A stretch of 22,873 nt of DNA from positions 1 to 22,873 of the forward strand of contig QANT01002392.1 in NCBI GenBank assembly GCA_003254885.1. The letters are read 5' to 3'. Numbering within the stretch: position 1 is the stretch's first letter; the number at the start of each line of letters is the position of its first letter. Shown here one piece after another: positions 7,740 to 18,248 of this stretch. The stretch is from Purshia tridentata (lineage: Eukaryota; Streptophyta; Magnoliopsida; Rosales; Rosaceae). Under the pieces are notes generated by a model that was not told where the DNA came from, made no database searches, and saw only the letters and a list, made by a program, of their open reading frames with translations. Both the position numbers and the translations under genes were made by a program.

Positions 7740-7986
7740 CCCCCAAAGGGCAAAGCATCCCGACACACGGCCCAAAGCCTATGTGTGTGTCGTGATGGGT
7801 CCCAAAGACCTACTAAAGCTGATCATCTGAAGGGTACTGCGAAGGGTGGTTTGAAAATTCTTTTCCCATAAATCTCCCTTTTTGCCCATAAAAATATAAA
7901 AACTTTCTAATATCGTGAAATCATTATAAAATCCCTTTTTCGATAACCAAACCCGTAATATTTCACAATACAAATGACCACAAATG

Positions 7987-8114
7987 TTTACTTTCAGAAA
8001 TCATAACGTTTCCCAGTACGTCAAATCCATTTCCATACTCGATAATCGAATTTACTTTCAGAAATCATAACGTTTCCAAGTACGTCCAATCCATTTCTAT
8101 ACTCGATAATCGAA
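7987..8114. repeat. 64-bp direct duplication
   Basis: 7987-8050 and 8051-8114 are tandem copies, both running from TTTACTTTCAGAAATCATAA to CTCGATAATCGAA. By eye they differ at four positions, so the duplication is recent relative to other repeats here. Confidence 0.95.
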
Positions 8115-8890
8115 CAATATTTCTAAATAATTAAATCACGGCTCAAATAACTCAAAATATAAATATAAATTAAATCATTAAATTCTTAAAGATTCATAAA
8201 CAAGTTGAGGAAACAGAGTCCACTCACAGAGATAGCCTAGCCTTGGTTTCTGAACGGATCGTCGCGATCGTCCTTGGACTCGGGAGTGTCGCCTAACACG
8301 AGAACGACAATACGTTAGAATACCATTCAAATTACGATCGTACAAACACATGCACATTCTAGGCCTTACGCTCCAAAATTCTAAATTTAATTATAATCCA
8401 ACTTAATTTCCTTCTCGACTCAAAACCCATGCCACTAGCTTATTTTTAATCCCGTAATTTCCTCAATTAACCTCCATTCTATCTAACTTGGTCGAGTGTC
8501 ATCCGGGTATCGTTTCGGCAACCAACAAGTTTCCCATTTCGTCCCAAACTCACCATTTCTCCGATTTCCTTCAAACCAATTATTCTAAACCTCAATAGAT
8601 CGTTCCTAAAAATGAAAATCACGCCCAATTTCAATTAAATCACCATAAACACCTTAAATATATAAAAATCCCGAAATAGGCATAAGCACCAACGACCAAA
8701 CTTTCAATTTCCTCAATGATTTCCTAAATTTCTCGTTCCAAACTTCGATTAGAGGTTCCTAATGACGGAAATAAACTAAAACACCCAACAATTTGGTTTA
8801 ATTTCAAACACCCAAGAAAACCCGAAATTGGCCTATAATCTCCCCAATTTCAATCTCTCACAATTCCTCAAAATTAATCTACCAAATCAT
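8115..8890. other. Non-coding LTR-like DNA
   Basis: AT-rich and without supported genes on either strand. It includes the CTCTGTGAGTGG donor-like site on minus near 8219 and otherwise unremarkable sequence. Confidence 0.5.
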
Positions 8891-8939
8891 AGGGGAATGA
8901 AAGCCCATGAAAAGAGGAGAAAAACCCACCTAAAATCAC

Positions 8940-9350
8940 GGAGATTGGTGCCGATATCTGGCCGGAATTGATGAACACGTGGCGGCGGGCTGGGGGCTTT
9001 TTCCGGCGTCATTTCGCGTCGGGGGAACAGCTGGCTGTCGTGGAGAAGCTCGAGGTGGCTGGTCGGCGGCTGGGGACTGCTTCTCTCCGCCTGGGGTCGC
9101 GGGAAATGGCTGGAGCTGCAAGCTCCAGTCGCGCGCAGGGGCAAGGAGAGATCGAGAGAGAGAGAAAAAGGGGCTGGGCGGCGTCGGGAGGTGGCTGGGG
9201 AGGCTCCTCGGCGGCGGGATGTGTCGCCGGAGGGGCTGGGTCGGCCGGAGATGGTTGGGTGGTCGCGCAGGGGAGAGAGGCTGAGGGGGGGCTGGGTTGC
9301 TGGCGTCTTCCCGTGGAGAGAGGGGAGAGAGAGAAATAAAAAGAGGGGGG
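8940..9350. other. GC-rich G/A-skewed stretch
   Basis: This stretch stands out by base composition: GGCTGGG, GGCGG and GAGAGAGAGA words dominate the plus strand. Open frames exist on both strands (about 120-165 codons), but they are low complexity (Gly/Arg on plus, Pro/Ser on minus) and are explained by the lack of AT-rich stop codons. On minus it would be a CT-rich leader of the LTR-like element's transcript. Confidence 0.5.
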
Positions 9351-9432
9351 AAAATTTCCAGAATTTTCTGGAAATTTAAACCCATTTCATCATAATTACA
9401 AGTTTGCCCCTCACTTTGAACCTCCATATTTC

Positions 9433-9660
9433 TCAAACCGTAGCTCCAAACGACGCATGCTACGTGTCTACGAACTCGTGGAGTCGAGCTCTACGCACCC
9501 GTGTCAAAGTCAACTCTAAACCTCAAGTACTTTAAAAAGTCAACCTTGAGCTCCTTTATCACGTTCATAACTTTTTAACCGTAACTCTAAATAGCCCATG
9601 CCGCGTGTCTATGAACTCGTGAGCTCGAGACCTTCCTAACGGACCCAAGGTCAAAGCTAA
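9433..9660. repeat. 141-bp diverged duplication
   Basis: The block from ACCGTAGCTCCAAACG (9437) through CGTGTCTACGAACTCGTG recurs from ACCGTAACTCTAAATAG (9578) through CGTGTCTATGAACTCGTG, 141 bp later. Both copies are followed by a GTCAAAG/GTCAAC word and end near a GTTGAC-type motif. It is in the first 300 bases of the LTR-like element. Confidence 0.75.
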
Positions 9661-9730
9661 AATCTTGTTAGAACCAAAAGTCAACGTTGGGCCCTATTAT
9701 CATTTACTTAGGAAGGTACGGGTCGTTACA

Positions 9731-12542
9731 ATAACCATCTCTGCCTCATATTCCGTCGAAACTAAGGTGAGTTCATTGGCGATTTAATATTTTAGATGTT
9801 GTAGAAAGAGATTTGAATGTGGGCTTAAGGCTGTGTTCAGGGTTTTCATTCTTCCATTTGGTTCTGGTGTTCTGAATTATGTGCAATTATTTGGAAGCAT
9901 GTTGTCGAATGGATCGAAATTATTTAGCAACAATCTTAGGGGATTTGTTCAGAAATTCATTCGCCAACAAATTTCTGAAATGTTGAAGAAAATTCTGTAG
10001 TTGCCTATTAAGATGTTAGGGTTTTCCATTATGGGTTTTCATTCTTCCATTTGTTTGTGGTTTTCTGAATTATTTGAAATTATTTAGCAGTATGTTGTCG
10101 AATAGATCTAAATTATTCAGCAAAAGTCTTCGAATGTTCATTTTTGGGGATTTGTACATAAATTCATTCGCCAAAAAAATTCTGAAATTTTGAATACAAT
10201 TCAGTAGTTTTCTGATAAAATGTACAAATTTATTCGATGATAATCTCCCGAACTATGTACATTTATTTGGTGGACATCTTTCGAATGAATCCTATATTCT
10301 GTTGCTCACAATTCTCAGTTATATTGTTTTGTTTTTGAATGTAGGTATGAGAAAGAGAGTCATAACCACTCGTCGTAGACCTGATAAAGGTGGTGCTGCT
10401 GGAAGTGGACCATCTACAAGTGGACCATCTACACTTAAGGAAGGACGAAAACGTCCTACAGCTTCTGCAAGGCGAAGGAAATTACGTAAAACAGCTAATC
10501 CAGAAGTGGTGGAAGATGTCCATCCAGAGGCAAATGAGAATGTAGCGGGGCAGTCAAATGACAATGAGACGGTCCAGCCAGACGAGAATGTCACTGAAAA
10601 TGTGGCTGAGGTTACTATAGCCAAGCCGGGTGTTGTAGAAGACAGTGGCACTGATTTGGATGCTTCTTTTCCTGGAGGTCCTACCGATATATCATTACTT
10701 AAAAGTTTTAAGAGCCACATTGCTGCAACCATATGGAATAATGAGGTATTTTAAGTTACATACCATATTTGAGGATAAAATATTAAAACTATATATAAAT
10801 TAATATTGTTGCTAATTGCATGTGTCAATGTTATTACTATACAAACCATATTAATATCCTTCTTTGTTTTTGTGAATAGGAACGAGAGCCGCTGAGATGC
10901 ATGTCCAAAACCAGAACGCTTTGTTCATGGGGCTTGTGGGGTAGGAATGATAATAACCTTGTCAAAGGGTATGTTAGACAATCTGGTCTGGAGTCATTGG
11001 TGTCGTGCTCTTATCGTATGGTTAATGAGGTGGTGGTCTGTGCCTTTGTTAAGAGGTGGCAGCCCGAGACCAATACTTTCTATATGCCTTTTGGTGAGAT
11101 GACCATCACACTAGATGATGTGTCAAATATTTTGGGGATTCCGGTCGAAGGGCTACCCATTTCTACACCCCCAAGTGATGATATTTCTGCAGTTTTGCTG
11201 TTGAGGACTTACTTAGGGGTTAGTGAGGCAGATGCTAATTCAGAGTTGGATAGCTATCCTGGTGAATTCGTACGTCTAGAATGGTTACAGTCCAAATTTA
11301 GTGGAGTGACTGATGCTGATGATATAGAGTTAGTGAGGTATGCTGCTAAGGCTTACATTTTGTTTTTGTTGGGATGTACCTTTTTTATTGATAAGACCGG
11401 AACAAGGGTGCAAGTTCAATATCTGAGGTTGCTAACTGAACTTGACACCATTAGACATTATGCATGGGGTGCAGGGGCATTAGCACATATGTATCAGCAG
11501 CTAGGTATGTCCTCTAGGTCTAAGGTGAGGCAAATTAGTGGTTATCAGACCTTGTTAGAGGCATGGGTATACGAGCACATGCATTATGTTACCCATCCTT
11601 GATATGACCCAAATTATCGAGATGATAAGCCTCGTGCGTACCGATGGACCCCGAGCAGAGATGGTGGGACTTCATCAGAGGACGTCCAGAAACTGAGACA
11701 GAGACTTGATGATTTAAAGGCTGATCAGGTATATACATTTACCATGAAAATTGTGTTATTTTTATAAATTAGCTTGATGATTAAATTGCTTCAGTGATTA
11801 AAGGCTGCCCTATTACTTGACTTGACTTGACTTACTGTTTTGGTTCTCAATTGGTTTGTGTGTTTTTTTTATAGGTTATATGGGAGCCCTACAAAACCCA
11901 TAGAGAGGAGCACCCCTTTCCAGAGATAGCATTCTACACTGGACTAATCAAGTGTTTTGAAGTTGTGGAGCCATATTATCCTGAGAGGGTGTTGAGGCAA
12001 TTTGGACGGGTGCAAATAATTCCTCCGGCACCACGTGCTCCTCAGCATGGACGACAGGGTGCCTATGCGCAATCTTACAACCCATACTACCCTTACTTTG
12101 ATAGGACATGGAGTACTTGGAGGGATCACTTACTGTCTGAGGGTAGTCGAAGTGTACCAGTGAGGGCTCCTACGGACACTATGGATGGGTACGTTGAGTG
12201 GTTCAAGGCGGTATCTCATCCGCATATTCAAAACCCGCTGTATAGGAGCGCATTTGACCCCCAATTATCATTGGAACCCGGATTTAGCATGGTATTTATT
12301 TCCATTTTAAGTCTCGGGTTTGGCATAGCATTTGGCATGATAACTTATATTTATTTTTAAAAATTTTGTAGGATCTTGCTAATCGGATGCTGAACGTTAC
12401 TCGTTCGATTATGGAATTGGGCGAGAATGAGGCCACCAAACGTCCCTCACATCTTTATCGGGCGATTAGCAGTTTGCACCAGCTGTTGGAGGGTGGACAC
12501 TTGAGCCACACCATGGCATATGAACGTTTTCCTCGTACCTGA
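9731..12542 (+). pseudogene. Plant mobile domain (MAIN-like) protein gene
   Basis: Exon model: leader exon to 9766 (donor GTGAGT); 10345-10745; 10880-11728; 11875-12291; 12372-12542 (stop TGA). ATG at 10347 is two bases past an acceptor. All phases are zero and exon lengths give 611 codons. Residues 1-133 are basic, then acidic and low complexity. The plant mobile domain follows: CSWGLWGR, FVKRWQPETNTFYMPFGEMT, ITLDDVSNILGIPVEGLPI, YILFLLGCTFFIDKTG and the C-terminal WEPY, VEPYYPERVLRQFGRVQ. These domains occur in MAIN/MAIL1-type nuclear proteins of plants and in many transposons. One in-frame TGA (11600-11602, codon 374) interrupts the third coding exon; sequence after it is still in frame and family-like. 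Without readthrough the product is 373 residues and lacks the conserved C-terminal part. Intron 1 carries phased TTCG-CGAA dyads. Confidence 0.85.
9890..10285. repeat. TTCG-N12-CGAA dyads in PMD intron 1
   Basis: Twenty-base elements with half-sites TTCG (or TTTG, TTTA, TTCA) and CGAA (or TGAA), 12 bases apart, start at 9890, 9923, 9960, 10083, 10116, 10167, 10200, 10233 and 10266. Steps of 33 dominate (9890-9923, 10083-10116, and 10167-10200-10233-10266). The best match is 10233-10252, TTCGATGATAATCTCCCGAA. Some members keep only one good half-site (9923, 10200), and the one at 10116 has an 11-base spacer. Confidence 0.7.
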
Positions 12543-13050
12543 TTCCCTTTGCCAGGGGTGACATGAAGATATTTTGAAGTTGCTGTTTTTTTTGAACATA
12601 TTGTGAAGTTGACAGTAAGTCTTTAGTTAAATTTTGTGAACAAATTCCCTAGTAGCTTAATTTTTATTGTATTGTGTAGTATTTGGCACACGAAGAAACA
12701 TTCTAATATGGGCTTATTATTTTGGTAAGCCAATTCGATGAAGTAATGGGAAAATCACAAGGCTTTGTGTTGGACACTATGGAATGGAATATTGAGTTGT
12801 GCATGTTAAAATTTCAGGTTACTGGTTTTTCCTTTGTCATGGGGTTAAGTAAATTTTCACAGCTTTTCAATAAGAAATTGGCCTTATTCTGAGACATGTA
12901 TATGTGAAGTGAACTCTGAATGGCAAGAATTAATGTAATATTTATGTGGTCATGTACTAGAACAAGACCTTCTTGTATGGTGATGTTCCTCTGCATCCTC
13001 TCAAACAAAATTCCTTCCATAGCACTTGACTTCTTCATGAATTTCTTGCT
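12543..13050. other. 3' flank of the PMD gene, non-coding
   Basis: AT-rich DNA after the TGA. It must hold the polyadenylation site, but no single signal stands out. A short minus-strand open frame (12814-13053) has no recognisable features. Confidence 0.45.
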
Positions 13051-14176
13051 CACCTTCCAGTATTCGACAATTTGTTATTGAAATTGTTAAACCAATTCAA
13101 TGAACTACTTCCGAAACTCCTTATATCGTTCGACAACTTACTATCGAAACGGCTAGATCAAAGCTTGGAGGGACATTCACCCAGTATTCGATAGTTAAGT
13201 ACTGAAATAGTGAAAACTATTCGATGAACAACGTTCGAAACCTCTCACACAGTTCGCCAACACACTATCGAAACAGCTGGTTCAACATTTTGATTGAGAA
13301 CTCACCCAATATTTGATAGATAATTACTGAAATGGTGATTCGATGAACTAAGTCCAAAAAATACATATTGTTCGACAGTTAACTACCGAAACAGTTAGTT
13401 CAACATTTGGATGGAAAAATTCACCCAGTATTTGACATTTAGTTACTGAAATAGTGAGAACAATTCGATGAACTACAACCGAAACCCCTGATATCGTTCG
13501 ATAACTTACTATCGAAACAGCTAGTTCAAGATTTGGATAAAAATTCAAACAGTATTCGATAGTTAGATACTGAAATAGTGAGCAGAATTCGATGAACTAT
13601 AGCCGAAACTCCGCTATTGTTCGACAACTTACTATCGAAACAGCTAGTTCAACTTTTGAATGGAAAATTCACCCAGTATTCAAAGGTTAAGTATTGAAAT
13701 GGTGTAACCTATTCGACGCACTAAGTCCGAAACACTCCATATTGTTCGACACTCAACTACCGAGACAGCAATGGTGCAACATTTTGGAGAATTCATCTAG
13801 TACTTGACAGTTAAGTACTGAAATAATGAGAAAGATTCGAGGAACTATGTCTGAGAAGACTCATTTTGTTCGATAACTTACTATCGAAACATCTAGTTCA
13901 ACATTTGAATGGGAAATTCACCCAGTATTCGGCAATTAAGTACTGAAATGGTGAGAATGATTCGATGATATACTTCTGAAACTACGAATATTGTTCGATA
14001 ACTTACTATCGAAACAGCTAGTTTGTGGCTTCCATGGAAAAGTCACCCAGTATTCGACCATTAGTTACGGAAATGGTGAGAACAATTCGATTAACTAATT
14101 TCGACAATATTGATATTGTTCGACAACGTGATATCGAAACAGCTAGTTCAACATTTGGATGGAAATTTCACTCAGT
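13051..14176. repeat. 124-bp tandem array, 9 units, three dyads each
   Basis: The first TTCG of each unit is at 13063, 13187, 13312, 13431, 13555, 13679, 13803, 13928 and 14053, steps of 119-125 bp. Each unit has three dyads of the form TTCG-N12-CGAA, for example at 13555, 13588 and 13620: TTCGATAGTTAGATACTGAA, TTCGATGAACTATAGCCGAA, TTCGACAACTTACTATCGAA. A fourth, degenerate block (around TTCAACATTTGGATGG) completes the unit, so it is close to four times 31 bp. CACCCAGTA marks unit borders. The array sits between the 3' ends of the two convergent MULE genes. Confidence 0.92.
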
Positions 14177-14466
14177 CTCAAATGGAAATAATACACCAAT
14201 ATTTTGCCATATCAAGACTATTAAATGGTTCATACCCTATGCATGCAAAAGAAAAAACATAAATACATTAAGGCTTCAAGTTCAAATTTTGATGACCTAA
14301 TATTGAATTTAATTATACAGCACGCACGGCAAGTTACTACCGTGCGGAAAACTACACCGCATTTACTCATACAAGTCGACAAGTTACTACAAATAATTAT
14401 GTATGCCGCACAATTAGCTCATTCTTGTACGAATAATTAGACATAAATGGTTCAGTAAATCTAAAT
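14177..14466. other. 3' flank of the transposase gene
   Basis: Non-coding remainder between the array and the transposase stop. Two decayed array-like words (AAGTTACTAC) occur near 14330 and 14382. No gene is supported. Confidence 0.5.
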
Positions 14467-17400
14467 TCAATCATTATCAAAAGACACAGTCGTCGACGAA
14501 GTCACATCACCCTTTATTTGCTTGAACTCCTCAAGCCAACTTTGGTATCCAAGGTACCAGCCACGTGCAGCATACGCATCTGCATTTATATGCCAATCAT
14601 CTGGAATGTGTGGCATAGGATGACCTGGTGACAAGTGTACCTTTGAAAATGTATGAAGTGAACAAATTAATAATGAAAGTACAAAATGTATAAATCTACA
14701 ATTACTCAATTGATAGGCCGTACCTGTACAAAATGATCACCGTTCACAAAACCAATGCAAATCTCACGAAGCTCAACATCTTGATGTGCTTCTGATAGTG
14801 CATAGAGTGGGAGACACATGAGGCATAGTGATCTACATAAATGGATCACGGTTACATCATAACAAGTGGCGATAATATATCCCATCTTGGGCATGGTCAT
14901 TCAATGATCTCTGGGTGCAGGAGTGCTACCGAAGTAATCAAGTGCCTTCTGAAACTCAATCACCCGCTCTCGTACACGAAAAACAGACTCAAACAAAGCC
15001 GATTTTGAAAGTAGTGTCCTAGATAAGTCTGCGCGTACTTTTCGCCAAGCGTCTTCCCCAAAGCCCATAGCTATGGCGACAACTCTATATCCACAATTGC
15101 CATCGGAACTTACATCAGTGATACCTTCAATATACGGTCTCATGATGGGTTGAAACTGAACAACATATTGATGTGGCTAAGCAAATGGAATGGGCGAGTT
15201 CTCCTTCACTTTGGCGGACCTTTTTTTTAATCTTTTTGTATGGGAGATAGTGCCAACATTGCCAATGGACGGTGAGGATGAACGACTATCACAACCAGAA
15301 AGTACGTACTCAAATGCGGATGGCAAACAACGAGTAGAGATTTCGGCTTTACTTGGGCGGCCCCTAATCTCGGTCTTCACATGTGGTTCTTGAAGACTAG
15401 TGCAACTTGGATTCAAAAGCTCTTCTAACTTCAAACTTATGTGCTTTTGCGTGTTGGCATCTTGTTCTTCCATCCATTTTATTAGTCTCTCTACTGTCGC
15501 AGCAACTGGGGAAGCCGTGACTTTTGTGGGCTCCGAATCAGTATTAAAATCCAACTTTCTCCAATAGGGATGGACAGCGTCAAGTGGAATTGGCCGGTTA
15601 CGTCGTTTGTATGACAAAATCTCATGTGCACATGGCAACTCATGCGTCCGACGAATACTGCAATCACATGGTAAGGCACCTTCGATACATTCAGCCCTGC
15701 ATAATAAATAAATATAAATTATTGATCCAAATTAATAGGTGTTTAAGGTTAGTTAGTGAAGGTACCTCTTTATTTCACAACTAATTATATTCAATGCTGT
15801 ATCTGATACATAGCCTAACAATTCCCTCATCTCTTCGTGTTTCTTAACACTGTGTTGGATAAAACAACGGCTTTTCTCAAATGATGCCTTAATGTGCGCA
15901 TGCTGGGACTCTATCAAGTTATGAATATGCGGCCAAAATAACTCAAAACTAAGCTGACTAGTGCCAAGTTCTTCCTTTAGCCTCGAATGTGCACCTTCCA
16001 CTCTATTCGAAGTGGTGTTACCAAAGTGCATACAAGTGTCTGTCCATGCTGCTATAAACCTTTCCTTGTAAGGTATCAACCAATTATTTTTGATGTACTC
16101 CATAGCTTCGGCTTATGAACCAAAGTTGGTTTCCATGTCACGCAATCGACTCATGTATTCAACCTCGGTATTTGATCCAACCAAGCAATGCCAAGCACCA
16201 TTAAACTTTTCCCAATTGTCAACCGTACCAAACAATTTCCTACAACTTTTCAACACTTTCCTACTAATGTGCCATCTACACAAGAAATGTCTGGCACTAG
16301 GAAACACTTTAGGGATTGCAGACATAAGTGCTAGTTCTTGGTCCGTGACAATCACACCAGGAAGACAATCGTCATTCAATAAAGACCGTAATCTACCCAA
16401 AGCCCAAGAATAATTGTCCTTTTTCTCGAAACAGATATAAGCGAATGCAACAGAGAATGTTGTGCTAGTGGAAGTCACACCCCAATCTCAAATAGTGGCC
16501 AACGGTACCTATTAGTCTTGTAAGTGCAATCCATTACCAATACATGTGGAAATGCACGTAATATGTCAACACTCCCAGGATGAGTCCAAAACAGGTCAGT
16601 CACAACATCACCAGAACTTCTATGCCACTCAACAGAATTATGTTCTCTCAACTTGGTTAGCAATACTTGCATCTCTGATCTACCGGCCTTCTCGATGACC
16701 CTATGTTTTTGCCTAGCATTGTATACTGTCTTGATTAATGATGTATTATCTAGATTTCTGCTTTTTATGGTCTTCAAAATATCTTTCGGTTTCATCAAAG
16801 TCTTGGACAAATCTAGTAGCAACGAATTCTCTGCTTTTGTTAATCTGCCTGTAAACAAATGCCCTTCACTATACTGTGAAATGACATGGTTATGCACTCC
16901 GCATATAACCTCCAACTTCCACTGATCACCACGGTCAGTGTTCACTGCCTTCAACGAGAATGGACATCTACATTTCTTCGAACGAGTGTCCTTACTGTCA
17001 TTGGAAAGTAGTTGCTTACAGCTACCATCATCTGATGTTTGGCCTCCTGAACCTAACTTGATTGACTTTCTTGACCTCTTTGGCTCATATTCACCATTTC
17101 TCTCACAAGCAAATTTAATCCAAGCTCTCTTACCACGAACCCCACCCGAATCAGACCTTCTAATAACAATTACCATGTTGTTCCTATTTCCTTGTGAACA
17201 AATCCAACTAAGCATTGAATCCTTACTTTGAAATACCTACACATGACAATTATAATTATTTTCAATTGAAATTGAGGCATGCATAACTCATAATTCCCAT
17301 ATAAAACATACTTACTTCTTTTGTTGTGAATTCATTGGAATAGTCAGGTTCACCTTTTCCTTCAACCACACTGTGTTCGGTAGAAACATTATCTAGCTGT

Positions 17401-17786
17401 TGCTCCTACACAGAAAAAAAAAAAAAAAAACAAAATTGCTTTTCACCCACTATTCGAAGTTTAACTACTGAATATATCATATATATTTGGTGTCTAATTT
17501 TTGCATAAACTTCAGCAGAATTCCACTGAAACTTTTGACATTATTCGACAAATAACCTCCGAATGACAATTAATAATTATAGTTCAATTTACAAACGGTA
17601 GATGACTATCGTATATTATGCATTTATTCAGAGAGCATATAACGAAATGTATGACACATTTCGATACTGGTGTACCGAAAAAAATCGTGCACAGATTTTT
17701 TTGGATTCGAAAAAATTCAAGAAAACTAAAAAAAAATTGAAACTTACTTCATTTGACCACTCCAAAATGTCGTTCTGAGTGTCCAT
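14467..17786 (-). pseudogene. MULE transposase: FAR1, MULE core, SWIM, OTU
   Basis: Five exons: 17786-17748, 17405-17316, 17236-15766, 15696-14724, 14640-14467; all introns are GT-AG and phases close once a 2-bp insertion is discounted, giving about 914 codons. FAR1-type zinc finger: C87, C132/C134, H158 and H160 (CRCPFSLKA, CGVHNHVIS). MULE core: D279 in VMDCTYKTNRYR and D341 in VIVTDQELAL, plus FLCRWHIS. SWIM finger: C543, C545, C555, H557 (ALPCDCSIRRTHELPCAHE). OTU-type cysteine protease: C734 in SSDGNCGYRVVA and H854 in FVNGDHFVQ. Breaks: extra TG near 16478-16482 after PLFEIGV; TAA 16113-16115; TAG 15177-15179; TGA 14901-14903 where a tryptophan is expected. It would have cut and reintegrated its own family; it is now inactive. 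The third catalytic acid was not assigned. Confidence 0.88.
17453..17679. repeat. Subterminal TTCG-N12-CGAA dyads, MULE copy 1
   Basis: Dyads start at 17453, 17486 (weak), 17511, 17544, 17627 and 17660; three of the steps are exactly 33 bp. The best are TTCGACAAATAACCTCCGAA (17544) and TTCGATACTGGTGTACCGAA (17660). They lie in intron 1 of the transposase gene, between exon 1 and exon 2. Confidence 0.7.
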
Positions 17787-17831
17787 TCGTCAAATATAGG
17801 TAATTTTAGTGTTTAAATGAACAATCTATTT

Positions 17832-17840
17832 TTAGGGTTT
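17832..17840 (-). promoter_or_regulatory. Telo-box upstream of transposase ATG
   Basis: Minus strand AAACCCTAA, about 46 bases upstream of the ATG, preceded by CT/CTTC-rich sequence (CATCTTCATCTTCAAC). Telo-box motifs next to pyrimidine-rich leaders are common in plant core promoters of growth-related genes and can recruit telobox-binding repressors. The second copy has the same motif (18500-18507). Confidence 0.4.
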
Positions 17841-18055
17841 TAGTTGAAGATGAAGATGGTGGAGGTTGAAGATGAAAGAGATGGAGAGATGGGTCTGGTT
17901 CTGCAAGTTGGGGTTTTCAGTGGGTGGTAAAATCAGTTGGGGGTTGTAGGGAGCAAACAAGTCTAAAATAAGTGGTATGTCCTTTATGGTCATTTTGCTA
18001 TAGGGTAAAAATGGGTTTTACTAAATTAAAATAAGGGTGGTCAACATAGCAACTT

Positions 18056-18080
18056 AGGGTGGTCGGTATAGCCTGGGCCA
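18056..18080 (-). repeat. Terminal repeat end, MULE copy 1
   Basis: The outer end reads TGGCCCAGGCTATACCGACC inward. Its partner at 18249-18268 is identical over these bases. Similarity stops abruptly at 18080/18249, which fixes the element edge to within a base. A 9-bp target duplication cannot be checked, since the far end of neither copy is present. Confidence 0.75.
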
Positions 18081-18248
18081 TTCGTATAACTACGACTGGA
18101 CTGAGCCCAAGCCCAAGTCTTACAACGTCGCAATCATCACAAAAGCTCTAGTGGGAGTTGAGCCCTTTTCTTCCGAAGGAGGGAGTTGAGCCTATATGGA
18201 TTTAACGAGTGAACCCAATCAATAAATTTTGGCTCAATTATAATTTAT
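18081..18248. other. 168-bp spacer between two MULE ends
   Basis: This short piece of non-MULE DNA separates the two terminal repeats. It has a GGGAGTTGAGCC word twice (around 18150 and 18181), but no gene or element is recognised. It is the only sequence between the inverted copies. Confidence 0.6.

Larger units (their letters stand above)
7265..9730 (-). mobile_element. LTR-like retroelement DNA starting TGTAACGACCC
   Basis: On minus the sequence starts sharply with TGTAACGACCCG at 9730, a common opening of plant LTRs, directly against the 5' untranslated exon of the MULE gene. Inside it are a 141-bp duplication (9433-9660), a GC-rich stretch with CTCTCTC-type leader sequence (8940-9350), a 64-bp duplication, a 27-bp array and a candidate intron (donor about 8219, acceptor about 7265). 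No gag or pol is visible. It may be a very long solo LTR or a non-autonomous element. Its other end, a primer-binding site and a polypurine tract were not found, so lineage is open. Confidence 0.5.
9731..18080. mobile_element. Autonomous-type MULE with PMD gene and transposase
   Basis: An 8.35-kb segment holds two convergent genes, a plant mobile domain gene on plus and a FAR1-MULE-SWIM-OTU transposase on minus, with a 124-bp tandem array between them. The right end is defined by comparison with the inverted second copy: similarity begins exactly at TGGCCCAGGCTATACCGACC read inward from 18080. The matching left terminal repeat is not in the window; the left edge at 9730 is where the LTR-like element begins, inside the 5' leader of the mobile-domain gene. 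Both genes carry disabling changes, so it is not autonomous now. Confidence 0.8.

Noticed and set aside
7468-7871. Several Cys/Arg-rich frames on both strands
   Set aside because: Artefacts of the 27-bp GC-rich tandem array.
8887-9436. Open frames of 85-166 codons on both strands
   Set aside because: Low-complexity Pro/Ser or Gly/Arg proteins on opposite strands of a GC-rich stretch with few chances for stops; no domain or splice support.
12814-13053. 79-codon minus-strand frame near the mobile-domain gene
   Set aside because: AT-rich, no family resemblance, and overlaps the first unit of the tandem array.
13051-14176. CRISPR-like or centromeric satellite array
   Set aside because: No spacers, only nine units, and it sits between two genes of one transposon; better described as an internal transposon array.
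16653-17231. Frames on the strand opposite the transposase exon 3, mirrored at 19211-19654
   Set aside because: They are present in both copies only because the coding strand is conserved; they are shadows of the transposase.
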